From Nitrospirota bacterium (GTDB lineage: Bacteria > Nitrospirota_A > Leptospirillia > Leptospirillales > Leptospirillaceae), in contig JAKCDE010000004.1 of the NCBI GenBank assembly GCA_021838585.1, positions 76,633 through 140,632 of the forward strand: a stretch of DNA of 64,000 nucleotides, in the 5' to 3' direction. Each line of letters begins with the position of its first letter. Positions within the stretch are counted from its first letter, which is position 1. The notes under the pieces are model-generated. The model ran no database searches. It saw only the letters and a program-made list of their open reading frames with translations, and was not told the origin of the DNA. Below, one piece after another: positions 1 through 8,277 of this stretch. A program made the position numbers and the translations under genes.

Positions 1-584
1 CCCTTCTCTACAATCGCACATTTTTTGGAAAAGTCCGGCTCTTTCGGCCCGAATCAAGAAAAAGGGAGCTTCCCGGCCTCAGCTCCTTTCAACCCAAGGT
101 GCAAGTGCTCTCAAGGAACCTCTTCGAAATCCGCAAAAACCTGGGAGATTTGCTCCCAACCGCAAGAGAGCCAGAATCAGGATTCCTCGATCGACGGGAA
201 GCGATGCTTCTCATCGAAGCCCTGATAGAAGAACACCGCATAACGGGAACCGGATTTGGTCTGATCGGAATCAGAACCGAGATTCCAAATCACAGGTCGC
301 TCATGATCAAAGTCAGAGCCAACCTCAGATTCTACGATGAAATCGCCCATATGACACAGCGGGAATATCTTCTGATACTTCCTGCGATGGATCCACGTCA
401 TTCCGACACCATCATCGAACGGATCCGGGACCTTCTCCTGGGGATGAACAGGGACCAGTCGCCACTGATTATCTTTGGATCGATTTCCTACCCGGAGACA
501 ACCAAAGGGCCGATGAATCTGGTCAGAAGCGTTTTCAAGAACGAGGATGCCCAGCCATTACAAAAGAAACCGATCGCAGATTAA
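1..584 (+). CDS. Degenerate GGDEF-domain protein, 5' end outside window
   Basis: The frame is open from base 3 to the TAA at 582-584, so the gene probably begins upstream. The first possible internal start is a GTG at 99, which has no clear ribosome site. The last 160 residues fold in outline like a GGDEF domain: a GFLDRREAM segment where active enzymes have DxLTGLxNRR, then an RFYD motif (bases 327-338) exactly where cyclases carry the RxxD inhibitory site, then TQREY where GGDEF should stand, followed by LLILP. The active-site signature is therefore lost while the c-di-GMP-binding RxxD site is kept. By family knowledge such proteins can act as c-di-GMP receptors rather than enzymes; that role is inference. 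A small membrane protein gene follows 18 bases later. Confidence 0.55.
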   Translation, partial: LLYNRTFFGKVRLFRPESRKRELPGLSSFQPKVQVLSRNLFEIRKNLGDLLPTAREPESGFLDRREAMLLIEALIEEHRITGTGFGLIGIRTEIPNHRSLMIKVRANLRFYDEIAHMTQREYLLILPAMDPRHSDTIIERIRDLLLGMNRDQSPLIIFGSISYPETTKGPMNLVRSVFKNEDAQPLQKKPIAD

Positions 585-602
585 CAGACTTAAGGAGAAC
601 AA

Positions 603-764
603 ATGGCCAGCCCCTTCGACCCGGAAGATAACGACCGGAAGGATCCACATGACGATATCGGGATTCCTCTGTTATGGATCCTCCTGCCTGTCGCCCTCAT
701 CTTCATCGGCATCATCGGAATGACCATCTACCATCTCAGGAATCTGGACTTTTTGAAACAGTAA
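603..764 (+). CDS. Small single-pass membrane protein (53 aa)
   Basis: An AAGGAG site sits 6 bases before the ATG. The peptide has a charged, Asp/Lys-rich N-terminus of about 20 residues and then one hydrophobic segment (about residues 21-42, LLWILLPVALIFIGIIGMTI) followed by a short basic tail. It lies 18 bases behind the degenerate GGDEF gene in the same orientation and is probably co-transcribed with it. No family is recognised. The good ribosome site, acidic-then-hydrophobic layout and clean stop argue that it is real despite its size. Function unknown. Confidence 0.6.
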   Translation: MASPFDPEDNDRKDPHDDIGIPLLWILLPVALIFIGIIGMTIYHLRNLDFLKQ

Positions 765-785
765 ATGAAGACCACCCGGACAGGC

Positions 786-1655
786 TTAGGTCTTCCTTGT
801 CAGTCTGTCCAGAAAATCCCTCGAAAAAAGTCCTGTCATTACTTCTTCGACAGGCCCTTCCATCCGAAGCTCCCTGTCCTCTCCCACCTCGATACGCAAA
901 ATGCCTCCCGGCATCCGGACCGTCACAGGACTCTTGACCTTTCCCAGGAAGACGGCGCAAGAGGCCGCCGCACAGGAGCTGCTCCCCGACGCCTGGGTAT
1001 ACCCTGCCCCCCGTTCCCAGATCCTGATTTCAATTTCGTTCGAACCCACAACACGCACCATTTGGGTATTGATCCGTTTCGGAAAAAGTGGATGGTGCTC
1101 GATCAACGTCCCATACTCCCGGATGAAGGGGTCGTCGATGGACTCCACAAAAAAAACAAAATGCGGGTTCCCGACCGACAGTGCCGATCCTTTGACGGTA
1201 ACGTCCCCGTTGATCTTCAATTCCTCCTCGATCATGGGGGTGCTCCGGTCCTTGATGCCGACAGCCGCCGGATCAAAGGTGTAAGTTCCCATCTCCACCA
1301 GAACGGCGACAACCCGATCGGATTGATCGGTCCGAACCGTGGAACGGACTCGACCTCCGGCAGTGTCTATCAGAAACTCCTTGTCTTTTGCGTAGCCGTA
1401 CTCGTAAAGAAATTTCGAAAAAATTCGCAGGCCGTTTCCACTTTTTTCGGCCTCTGATCCGTCGGGATTGAAGATTCGGAGACCGAAAGGAGGGATGTCT
1501 TTTTCAAGCAAAAGAATCCCGTCCGATCCCACTCCGTAGTTCCTGTCGCAAATCAGACGGATATTGTCTTCGGTCAAGGGAGGTGTTTGCGCTCCTTTTA
1601 CCATGACGATGTAATCGTTCCCCAATCCATGACTCTTGACAAAATCAAACGGCAT
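786..1655 (-). CDS. DapF-like epimerase homologue with Ser in both catalytic Cys positions
   Basis: The 289-residue protein has the diaminopimelate epimerase fold signatures: GNDYIV (13-17), RNYGVGSDGIL (38-48), NPDGSEAE (63-70), GNGLR and GNPHFVFFVE. DapF uses two cysteines, one in a CGNG loop and one in ACGTG. Here they are Ser72 (EKSGNG, codon AGT) and Ser223 (ASGSSSC, codon TCG). The family's acid/base thiols are therefore missing, so ordinary epimerase chemistry is doubtful. The start is the ATG at 1655, preceded by GGAG at 5 bases, rather than the GTG codons just upstream. It is the last gene of a minus-strand operon, 15 bases after the TPR lipoprotein. It may be a paralogue with another substrate, or the genome may hold a separate true dapF. 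Confidence 0.8.
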   Translation of the reverse strand: MPFDFVKSHGLGNDYIVMVKGAQTPPLTEDNIRLICDRNYGVGSDGILLLEKDIPPFGLRIFNPDGSEAEKSGNGLRIFSKFLYEYGYAKDKEFLIDTAGGRVRSTVRTDQSDRVVAVLVEMGTYTFDPAAVGIKDRSTPMIEEELKINGDVTVKGSALSVGNPHFVFFVESIDDPFIREYGTLIEHHPLFPKRINTQMVRVVGSNEIEIRIWERGAGYTQASGSSSCAAASCAVFLGKVKSPVTVRMPGGILRIEVGEDRELRMEGPVEEVMTGLFSRDFLDRLTRKT

Positions 1656-1670
1656 CACCACTCCTTCAAT

Positions 1671-2531
1671 TCATTTAAAATTCCTGGTTTCTGCATTCCG
1701 GAGAGCCCCGGGCGTCTCAGAGAGAATCTGCCAGTCCTTGCGTGCACGCCTGCTTTCAGGATCGACAGTCAGGGCATTGCCAAGATCCTGGGCCGACGCC
1801 GCATAGCGGTGATCCCGATACTCCGCCTCCGCGCGACTCACAAGCGACCTGACCATTTCGTTCACACGATCCTGGACTCTCTGGGCAACCGCATCGTCCT
1901 TCCTGTAAGACAGGGCTTTTCGGGCATGAAGGAGAGCCAACGGGTAACGGCCCGCCATATATTCGCTTTCAGACAATTTTCCGTAGGCCCAGCCGATCAT
2001 GGGATCGAGAGCCCCATCCCTGGGATTTTTTGACTTCAAGACCAGAAGCTGCGACAGGAGTTCTCCCCAATCCTGGCCGTCCTGGCCTGAAACGACCACC
2101 CGGGCTTTTGTTTTTTCGATCTCAGAGCGGAGGACCGGATCCTCCGGGGTCATAGTCCGGGCGATTTCAAGCGCCGAAAGAGCCCCTTTGAGACGGCCTG
2201 ATTTGCGCCTCTCTCTTGCGATTCCCATGTAGTAGGCCGCACCGACAATACGGATCGTTTTTTCGTCCTTCCGAAGCAGGCGTCGGTTGTCATCGGAAAG
2301 ACTCCCTGTCTTCTCCCAGTCCCGAACCCATGACAGAGCCTTACGGAAATGGTTGTCCCTGAGAAGCGCCTTGAGTTCGGGATAGTTATTTTGGAAGCGT
2401 GTGTCAGCGGAAGAGGCTGTCCTCCGGGTCCCCATCAAAGAGTGAAAGAACGAGCCGGATTGGCACCCGGACAAGAGGGTCAAGCTGACGGCAAGCACCC
2501 ATGGAAGCCCTTTTCCGACACCATTTCCCAT
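1671..2531 (-). CDS. TPR-like lipoprotein
   Basis: The 286-residue product begins with a lipoprotein signal ending in the lipobox LLSGC, so the mature protein should start at about Cys23 and be anchored to a membrane facing the periplasm. The rest is helical with repeated tetratricopeptide-like units, for example the stretches with ALSALEIARTMTPEDP, ALLHARKALSYRKDD and SAQDLGNALTVDPESRRA. TPR lipoproteins usually act as protein-interaction scaffolds in envelope assembly; the partner here is not evident. AAGGAGG lies 5 bases before the ATG. It sits between the MDR oxidoreductase and the DapF homologue in one operon with short gaps. Confidence 0.75.
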   Translation of the reverse strand: MGNGVGKGLPWVLAVSLTLLSGCQSGSFFHSLMGTRRTASSADTRFQNNYPELKALLRDNHFRKALSWVRDWEKTGSLSDDNRRLLRKDEKTIRIVGAAYYMGIARERRKSGRLKGALSALEIARTMTPEDPVLRSEIEKTKARVVVSGQDGQDWGELLSQLLVLKSKNPRDGALDPMIGWAYGKLSESEYMAGRYPLALLHARKALSYRKDDAVAQRVQDRVNEMVRSLVSRAEAEYRDHRYAASAQDLGNALTVDPESRRARKDWQILSETPGALRNAETRNFK

Positions 2532-2562
2532 CCGCCCTCCTTAACTCCGGTGAAGATTGGCT

Positions 2563-3609
2563 CTACTGCCATGTGAAGCCGAGTTTGCCAACGAAATCAC
2601 GCTCCAGCATCCTTTTGTAGGCCCTCTGGAGCGGAGCGATCGAAGTAAGGGGACCGACATCGTCGACAATGGGACGGATATTCCCTCCCGCCACCCAACC
2701 AAGCATCGCCAGGATGTCCGAACGATGAGCAAGGTAAACTCCATGCAGAGAGAGTTGGCGCCCGAAAAGCTCCCTTGTCAAAAACTGTGTCGGGGCCCCG
2801 GTCGTTTCTCCAATGATGACGGCCCTTCCTCCTTTGCGGAGAAGGGGGAGGATTTTGGGGATGGTCGCGCCTCCGACGGTATCGAGCACGCCGTCAAAGG
2901 GTTTTCCTGAAAGCTTGAGGAGCTGCTCCGGCCATTCCGCGGCATCATGGGAGACCAGGGGAATGTTCATGAATCGGGCCAGGATCTCCTTTTTTTTCTC
3001 AGGACCATACGTTCCATAGACTTCAAGACGCAGGACACTGGCCAGCAAACAGGCCAGGTGGCCGACCCCCCCGCTTGCCCCGACAACCAGCCACCGTTCT
3101 CCGGGACGGGCACCACCCCTCACAACAAGCCCCTGATGAGCCGTCGCCCCGGCGAGGGTCACAGCCGAAGCCTGGAGCGGATCGATGGACGGAGGAACAG
3201 GCAGAAGACGGGAGGCAGGAAGGCAGACATACTCGGAAAAAACCCCCTGGATATGGCCCCCGAGGACGCGATAGGAGGGACAGAGGGATTCCAGACCACT
3301 CCGGCAAAGTTCGCAAACCAGACACCCCTGACCAGGGGACAAGGCGACAGAGGCTCCCACTTCGAGAGAAAACTCCGGAGCGATGCCTTCACCCAGAGCA
3401 TCGACCACCCCAACCCCTTCCGATCCCATCACATGAGGCAGGCTCACCGAATAAGCCGGAGATCCGGAAAGGACCCACAGATCGATATGATTCAGGGTGT
3501 GCGCCAGCATCCGGACCCTCACCTCGCCCCGAGACGGGACAGGAACAGGCTGATCATACAGAACCAGCGATTCGACATTCTTTCCGCCCGAAAGATAAAC
3601 CGTTCTCAT
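2563..3609 (-). CDS. MDR-family zinc-type alcohol dehydrogenase/quinone oxidoreductase
   Basis: This 348-residue medium-chain dehydrogenase has the N-terminal GroES-like domain (LNHIDLWV near residue 40), the four-cysteine structural zinc lobe (GQGCLVCELC...LC, about 95-115) and a Rossmann domain with the GASGGVGHLA nucleotide-binding loop. The usual catalytic GHE motif reads GSE, and the usual catalytic Cys position falls in NHIDLW, so it is nearer the quinone-oxidoreductase-like subgroup that works without a catalytic zinc; the substrate cannot be predicted. The start is the ATG at 3609, which overlaps the stop of the SDR gene as ATGA, implying translational coupling. Longer upstream starts would run into the SDR gene. 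Confidence 0.8.
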   Translation of the reverse strand: MRTVYLSGGKNVESLVLYDQPVPVPSRGEVRVRMLAHTLNHIDLWVLSGSPAYSVSLPHVMGSEGVGVVDALGEGIAPEFSLEVGASVALSPGQGCLVCELCRSGLESLCPSYRVLGGHIQGVFSEYVCLPASRLLPVPPSIDPLQASAVTLAGATAHQGLVVRGGARPGERWLVVGASGGVGHLACLLASVLRLEVYGTYGPEKKKEILARFMNIPLVSHDAAEWPEQLLKLSGKPFDGVLDTVGGATIPKILPLLRKGGRAVIIGETTGAPTQFLTRELFGRQLSLHGVYLAHRSDILAMLGWVAGGNIRPIVDDVGPLTSIAPLQRAYKRMLERDFVGKLGFTWQ

Positions 3610-4331
3610 GCAATATCTCCCACCGTCAGCCGCCTTCCGTTGTAGGCCCTTCCGCCACCTAGCAGGCGCTCCATGCAAAAGCGTCCTATCTTATCCCCGA
3701 TCGTCTCAGGAGCAGGAAGAGTGTCCCTTTTCTCCTCCGGATAGGCGATTTGGCGCATTCTCGTGATCATGCCACCCGGGTTGAGCGAAAGGCTGAAAAG
3801 AGGAGCAGGAAGATCAAGGGAGAGCTGAGTCGAAAGCGCCTCCACCCCTGCCTTGGCTATCCCATAAGCCCCCCAAGAGGAACGAAGGGTTGACGCCACT
3901 CCCGAAGAAATGAAAAGATGTCCCCCCACACCACGCTCCAGAAAATGCCTGGAAAGTATTGTCGACCAATAGAGGGGCGCGTGAAAATTCACATCGATTT
4001 CCCGATCCGCATCCTCGACGGGAGTCTCCAAGAGACTTCGTCGCCCGGAGAGGTATCCGGCACAGTAAATGGCAAGGCCCGGAAAGTCCGTGCTTTCTTT
4101 TCCGGAAACAAGTCGTCGCACAAATTCTTCGGAAAGAATCCTGTCACAATAGTCAAAAGCCGCGGTCGCCGAAAGGAGGGATTTGAAATCAGCAGACTCA
4201 TCCATGAGGGAGGTAAGACTTTCTTTTGAGCGGGTCAGGCAGGATACCGAAATGTTCCTTGAAAGAAAAAAACGGACAAGAGCCCTTCCCAAGCCACTCC
4301 CGGCCCCCAGGACGAGAACCATGGGTTTCAT
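3606..4331 (-). CDS. Short-chain dehydrogenase/reductase
   Basis: The 241-residue protein has the SDR glycine motif LGAGSGLGR near residues 6-14, a catalytic Ser in FISSGVAS and the YGIAKAG catalytic Tyr-Lys pair. This is a classical NAD(P)-dependent oxidoreductase of unknown substrate. The start ATG at 4331 overlaps the stop of the DksA-like gene (ATGA), and its own stop overlaps the MDR start in the same way, so the three genes form a tightly coupled unit. Two linked oxidoreductases suggest consecutive steps on one small molecule, but that is inference. Confidence 0.8.
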   Translation of the reverse strand: MKPMVLVLGAGSGLGRALVRFFLSRNISVSCLTRSKESLTSLMDESADFKSLLSATAAFDYCDRILSEEFVRRLVSGKESTDFPGLAIYCAGYLSGRRSLLETPVEDADREIDVNFHAPLYWSTILSRHFLERGVGGHLFISSGVASTLRSSWGAYGIAKAGVEALSTQLSLDLPAPLFSLSLNPGGMITRMRQIAYPEEKRDTLPAPETIGDKIGRFCMERLLGGGRAYNGRRLTVGDIA

Positions 4332-4693
4332 CTTCGGATCTTTTCGGCGCGTTCCTCTTCTTCGAGCAAGGTTTTGCAGGAAATGCAAAAGGTGGTCACA
4401 GGCCTGGCAAGCATCCGTTTTTCCTCGATTTCATCCCCGCACCGCTCGCAGACGCCGAAAGATCCCGACTCAATTCTTTCCAGAGCCTCATCGATCTTCC
4501 GGAGCAATTTCTTTTCCCGCTCTTTCAGACGATAGGAAAATCCTTGCGATTCCTCGATAGAAGCCAGATCCGACGGATCAGGGAACAACTGGACTCCTTT
4601 TTCCACCGTGGACTGGAGAACCTTTTCTGCTCCGGAAATGATTTCCTTCTTTTGTTGCTGAAGAATTTCCCGGACTTTTTCGAAGCTTTCCAT
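4328..4693 (-). CDS. DksA/TraR-type zinc-finger protein
   Basis: The 121-residue protein has an N-terminal acidic/basic helical hairpin and a C-terminal C4 zinc finger of the form CERCGDEI...CISC (about residues 80-105), typical of the DksA/TraR family that binds the RNA polymerase secondary channel. DksA is usually about 150 residues, so this is a short DksA-like member. AAAGGA is 5 bases before the ATG at 4693; a TTG one codon upstream is too close to it. It is the first gene of the minus-strand operon running to the DapF homologue. Confidence 0.8.
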   Translation of the reverse strand: MESFEKVREILQQQKKEIISGAEKVLQSTVEKGVQLFPDPSDLASIEESQGFSYRLKEREKKLLRKIDEALERIESGSFGVCERCGDEIEEKRMLARPVTTFCISCKTLLEEEERAEKIRR

Positions 4694-5022
4694 CAAGATC
4701 CTTTCGCCAATCTCGCTCCCTCATGGAACGATACCTGGGGATTTACGAAGGCCGAAAAGAGAGTAAGGGCCCTCATCGAAACAAAAGCATGACAGTGATT
4801 TTAACAGATTCCTCCGTACGATTGCATCCACATATTCCGTGATAAAAAATGCGACAAGAACCCTCAGCATTTTCTGCGGTGGGGGGATACATGCCGACAT
4901 TGTTTTTCATTCCCTTTGTTCGACGAATCATCAGACTGTTCCCGATGTCTCCGGAACCCTCTTGTCTTGAATTTTACTGAATATTCTGATAGATTTCGTT
5001 CAACCATACGAAATTTTCATGC
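4694..5022. other. Intergenic region with no gene
   Basis: This AT-richer 329-base gap separates the divergent DksA-like operon and tRNA-Ser(CGA). It must carry both promoters. A TTGAAT-like hexamer near 4967 and the AT stretch at 4976-5000 could serve the tRNA, but I cannot assign them firmly. I see no coding frame with a ribosome site. Confidence 0.5.
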
Positions 5023-5112
5023 GGAGAGATGGCCGAGAGGCTGAAGGCGGTTGACTCGAAATCAACTCTGGGGGGAACCCCAGCGGGGGTTCAAATCCCT
5101 CTCTCTCCGCCA
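5023..5112 (+). tRNA. tRNA-Ser (anticodon CGA)
   Basis: Acceptor stem GGAGAGA pairs with TCTCTCC. The anticodon stem GTTGA/TCAAC encloses CTCGAAA, giving anticodon CGA for UCG codons. A long variable arm (about 5064-5082) marks class II tRNA-Ser, and CCA is encoded at 5110-5112. Confidence 0.95.
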
Positions 5113-5158
5113 AATTCTTTCCAGGGGCCTGAAGGCGCTCATATCCTCGGAGCCGACA

Positions 5159-6526
5159 TTGTCCACAAAGCAGGACACCCTTTACCGACTGCTGTCGAAC
5201 CATATTGCTGATTCAACAAATTCGGCATTTCTTCTGATCGGAACGGACTACAGGATTCAATGGGTCTCCGATGCGGCCAGGAAGCTTCTTTTCAAAAATG
5301 TCCCTGACATCGAAGGAATGTCCTGCGCGCGAGGTCTCAGAGGAAGGATCTGTTCGGCCGAATGCATCGAGGAGGTCCGTCTGCCCAACGGAGAGGCAAC
5401 CCCCTTTGGAGCCGCCTGCCTAAAGGAAGTATTCGGAGAATTCAGCCTCAAAAACTCCCTGATGGATTCCGATGGGAAAACGGTAGGCCTTTTAAAGCAA
5501 ATCACTTCAACCGCAGACACTCTCCATCATTCCAAGACGGATGAGTTCGAATCCAGGGGTTCCTGGCACTCGACGCTCGCCCCGACTCTGGCGCGAATCG
5601 CCGAAACAACCATCCCCATTCTCCTTGTCGGTGAAACGGGTACGGGGAAAGAGGTTCTTGCGCAGCGCATTCATGAACTGAGCCCGCGCAAAAACAATCC
5701 CTTCATCATTCTCGATCTGTCCGTCGTTCCCGAATCCCTCGTCGACGATGCCCTGTTCGGACATACCCGGGGGGCTTTTACCGGCGCAACATCCGATTAC
5801 ACCGGAAAGCTCCTTCAGGCAGACGGGGGAACCCTTCTCCTCGATGAACTGGAGAACATCCCCCTGTCCGTTCAGGCCAAGCTTTTGCGTTTTCTGGAAA
5901 CCGGAATCGTCGAACGGATCGGACAGACAAAAAAACACGCGATCGATGTCCGGATCCTGGCCGCGACGAATGTCAGCCCCGAGGAGCTATTATCATCAGG
6001 ACGATTGAGGGAGGATCTTTTCTATCGTCTCCGTGGCATGACCATCCTTCTTCCTCCTCTAAGGGAAAGGAGGGAAGAGATCCCCCTTCTCATCCAGACT
6101 TTCCGCGGGAACTGGTCCGCACGTCACCGACGGAAAGCCCCGGACTTCTCGCAAGATCTGGTCGGGAGGTTTTGCGATTACCCGTTCCCGGGAAACATAC
6201 GGGAACTCAAGCACATGGTTGATCTGTGCCTTAGCCTTACCGTTGATCAGACAGTGACGGTGGACAACATGCCCGATCCTGTCCGGGATATTCTTGTCAA
6301 AAAACCAAACGACGGCCACTCGATTAACGAGCCCGTTCTTTCACGAAGCTCGAAAAATGTCGAAGAAGCCATCGCAGCGGTGGAAAAGGACATGATCCAG
6401 CGTGTCCTCTTGCAACATCGTGGCAGGGTTTCCGATGCCGCCCAATCTCTCTCCATGAGCCGAATCACTCTCTGGCGCAAAATGAAGAAATACAAACTGG
6501 ACCGCCGCAAGACGTTTCCCTCCTGA
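5159..6526 (+). CDS. Sigma-54-dependent transcriptional activator with PAS-like sensor
   Basis: The three domains are an N-terminal PAS-like sensor (about 15-110), a AAA+ domain with Walker A GETGTGKE, the sigma-54 loop GAFTGA, Walker B GGTLLLDELE and an arginine-finger region, and a C-terminal FIS-type helix-turn-helix. The sensor contains a cysteine cluster, SCARGLRGRICSAEC, that could bind a metal or redox group. There is no phosphoacceptor receiver domain. The frame is open into the tRNA gene upstream; I chose the TTG at 5159 because GGAG lies 6 bases before it, giving 455 residues. A near-consensus -24/-12 element 140 bases downstream of the stop suggests a local target. Confidence 0.85.
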   Translation: MSTKQDTLYRLLSNHIADSTNSAFLLIGTDYRIQWVSDAARKLLFKNVPDIEGMSCARGLRGRICSAECIEEVRLPNGEATPFGAACLKEVFGEFSLKNSLMDSDGKTVGLLKQITSTADTLHHSKTDEFESRGSWHSTLAPTLARIAETTIPILLVGETGTGKEVLAQRIHELSPRKNNPFIILDLSVVPESLVDDALFGHTRGAFTGATSDYTGKLLQADGGTLLLDELENIPLSVQAKLLRFLETGIVERIGQTKKHAIDVRILAATNVSPEELLSSGRLREDLFYRLRGMTILLPPLRERREEIPLLIQTFRGNWSARHRRKAPDFSQDLVGRFCDYPFPGNIRELKHMVDLCLSLTVDQTVTVDNMPDPVRDILVKKPNDGHSINEPVLSRSSKNVEEAIAAVEKDMIQRVLLQHRGRVSDAAQSLSMSRITLWRKMKKYKLDRRKTFPS

Positions 6527-6666
6527 AACTCCACTCCGGCAACGTTACCGGCAAAAGTCACCCCCCTGAAACCCTCCTCCTTAACCTGGTCCCACCCCGA
6601 GATCGCCCAAAACTCCAAGCTGTTTGCATGAAAAGATAAAAATATTTATCTCGACTGAAATGCCAT

Positions 6667-6682
6667 TGGCATGAATCTTGAT
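6667..6682 (+). promoter_or_regulatory. Candidate sigma-54 -24/-12 promoter
   Basis: TGGCATGAATCTTGAT matches the consensus TGGCACGNNNNTTGCW in 10 of its 12 specified positions, including spacing. The departures are T for C in the -24 element and A in place of C in the -12 GC. It lies between the sigma-54 activator gene and the 37-residue peptide gene, whose start is about 80 bases downstream, and overlaps the inverted repeat TGCCATTGGCA at 6661-6671. Confidence 0.45.
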
Positions 6683-6764
6683 ATGAAGACTCAAAGAAAG
6701 AGGAATAAATTTTCTTCTTTCCGGGCATCTTCAATTCTCAATACAAATCAGGAGGAGAAATAAA

Positions 6765-6878
6765 ATGAGTGGAGCAAAAAATCTCACCTTTGTAATCCTT
6801 GCAGCGTTTCCCTTTCTTCTCATGGCCGTCTTCGAAAAAATTGACCATGCCCTGAAGGGCGGACTCGGCGGATTCTAG
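6765..6878 (+). CDS. Small hydrophobic peptide (37 aa)
   Basis: A strong GGAGGAG site lies 7 bases before the ATG. The peptide has a hydrophobic stretch (residues 8-21, TFVILAAFPFLLMAVF) and an amphipathic, glycine-ending tail, so it may be a one-pass membrane peptide. It follows the sigma-54 activator and a candidate sigma-54 promoter, which suggests induced expression. No family is recognised and function is unknown. Confidence 0.5.
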   Translation: MSGAKNLTFVILAAFPFLLMAVFEKIDHALKGGLGGF

Positions 6879-6922
6879 ATCCTGCCGCCATTCCCCCGTG
6901 GGAAGGAGAAAAACAGAAAAGG

Positions 6923-7399
6923 CTATTTGCTTTTCGGAGGTTCTCCTTCCCTTTTTTTTTCAAAAAAATTCTGCAAAAGAATCCGTGACTCCACCTCAAG
7001 CACTCCGGATACAACCTTAATCCTGTGGTGAAGCCTGGGATCGTTGTGCAGGTCATAGAGTGACCCTGCCACTCCCCTTCGAGGTTCCCTTGCTCCATAG
7101 ACAAGCCGTGAAATCCGTCCTTCGAGCATAGCGCCAAAACACATGAAGCAAGGCTCAAGCGTGACATAAAGCGAGGCTCCCGCCATTCGGTAGTTTCCAA
7201 CCCGTGAGGCCCCCATCCGGATGGCGACCATCTCCGCATGCGCCGTCGGGTCGTTCAAAACTCTTCCCCGATTCCAGCCCTCCCCGATGACATCCTCTCC
7301 CAACACAAGGATCGCTCCGACGGGTACATCCTCCCCGTCCATGGCATTTCTTGCGCGGGCAAGCGCCTCCCGCATCCAGAACGCATCCCGACTTGTCAT
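6923..7399 (-). CDS. tadA: tRNA-adenosine(34) deaminase
   Basis: The 158-residue protein is of normal TadA length and has the zinc deaminase signatures HAE (His54, Glu56) and PCFMC (Cys84, Cys87). TadA converts A34 to inosine in the wobble position of tRNA-Arg(ACG). The PVGAILV core and the YGA region following the zinc motif match TadA better than cytosine or guanine deaminases. Its ATG overlaps the stop of the upstream SDR gene (ATGA), so the two are co-translated. Confidence 0.9.
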   Translation of the reverse strand: MTSRDAFWMREALARARNAMDGEDVPVGAILVLGEDVIGEGWNRGRVLNDPTAHAEMVAIRMGASRVGNYRMAGASLYVTLEPCFMCFGAMLEGRISRLVYGAREPRRGVAGSLYDLHNDPRLHHRIKVVSGVLEVESRILLQNFFEKKREGEPPKSK

Positions 7400-8151
7400 G
7401 TGTGCGGTTGCCGTCTAAAGACCCGATCGACGCGAGCCTGGTCGAGAGGACGCAGAAGTATGCTGTCCACATTGACATGGGGGGGACGGGTGACAGCCCA
7501 GACAACGGCCTCAGCCACATCTTCCCCAGAGAGAGGGGTCATCCCCTCGTACACCTTTCTTGCTCTCTCAGCATCTCCCTGGAATCGAACGAGAGAAAAC
7601 TCTGTCTCGACAAGTCCGGGGTCGATTTCCGTGATGCGAACCGGCTCACCAAGCCACTCAAGGCGCAAGGTCTCCGTCACGGCGCGCAGGGCATGCTTGG
7701 CGGCGGTATAGCCCGCTCCGCCAACATAGGTTTCAATGGCAGCCACGGAGCCGATGTTTACGAGATGACCCCGTCCACTTCGGCGGAGTCTCGGAAAAAT
7801 GGAACGCACCATCCGAACTGTTCCCAGGACATTGCTCTGATACATCTCGAGCCATCCGGCCTCGTCCCATTCCAGAACGGGGTCGAGCCCCAGGGCTCCA
7901 CCCGCATTGTTCACAAGGACATGAAGGGTTTCGGGAAGATGCGACACAAAAGCGGACACGGAATCGGTGCTTCGAACATCAAGATCTAACGGAAACATTC
8001 CTGTTTCCCGGGCGAGACGTTCGAGACGATCGAGGCGCCTGGCCCCTCCGTAAACCTGAAATCCACAACGCGACAGAAGCCTGACAGTGGCGGCCCCGAT
8101 TCCGGAAGAAGCCCCTGTCACGACGGCATTTTTCGGCTCATTCATATTCAT
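7396..8151 (-). CDS. Short-chain dehydrogenase/reductase
   Basis: The 251-residue classical SDR has TGASSGIG near the N-terminus, NNAGG for structural stabilisation, a catalytic Ser in NIGSVAA and YTAAKH as the Tyr-Lys pair. The start is the ATG at 8151, with a GGGAA stretch upstream; the frame is open further but lacks other sites. It is coupled to tadA by a 4-base overlap. The substrate is unknown; the sequence is of the general oxidoreductase type often annotated as sepiapterin- or ketone-reductase-like. Confidence 0.8.
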   Translation of the reverse strand: MNMNEPKNAVVTGASSGIGAATVRLLSRCGFQVYGGARRLDRLERLARETGMFPLDLDVRSTDSVSAFVSHLPETLHVLVNNAGGALGLDPVLEWDEAGWLEMYQSNVLGTVRMVRSIFPRLRRSGRGHLVNIGSVAAIETYVGGAGYTAAKHALRAVTETLRLEWLGEPVRITEIDPGLVETEFSLVRFQGDAERARKVYEGMTPLSGEDVAEAVVWAVTRPPHVNVDSILLRPLDQARVDRVFRRQPHT

Positions 8152-8277
8152 AAGCAGGGTTCCCTTTCCTGACCCGTGGATTTTGACTTGCCGTTTTAGA
8201 ATTCTCTTTCCATAATTGAAGACATGACGACTCCAGCAAGATCCATTATCCATGAAAAAGAGAGTCGAGGACACATT

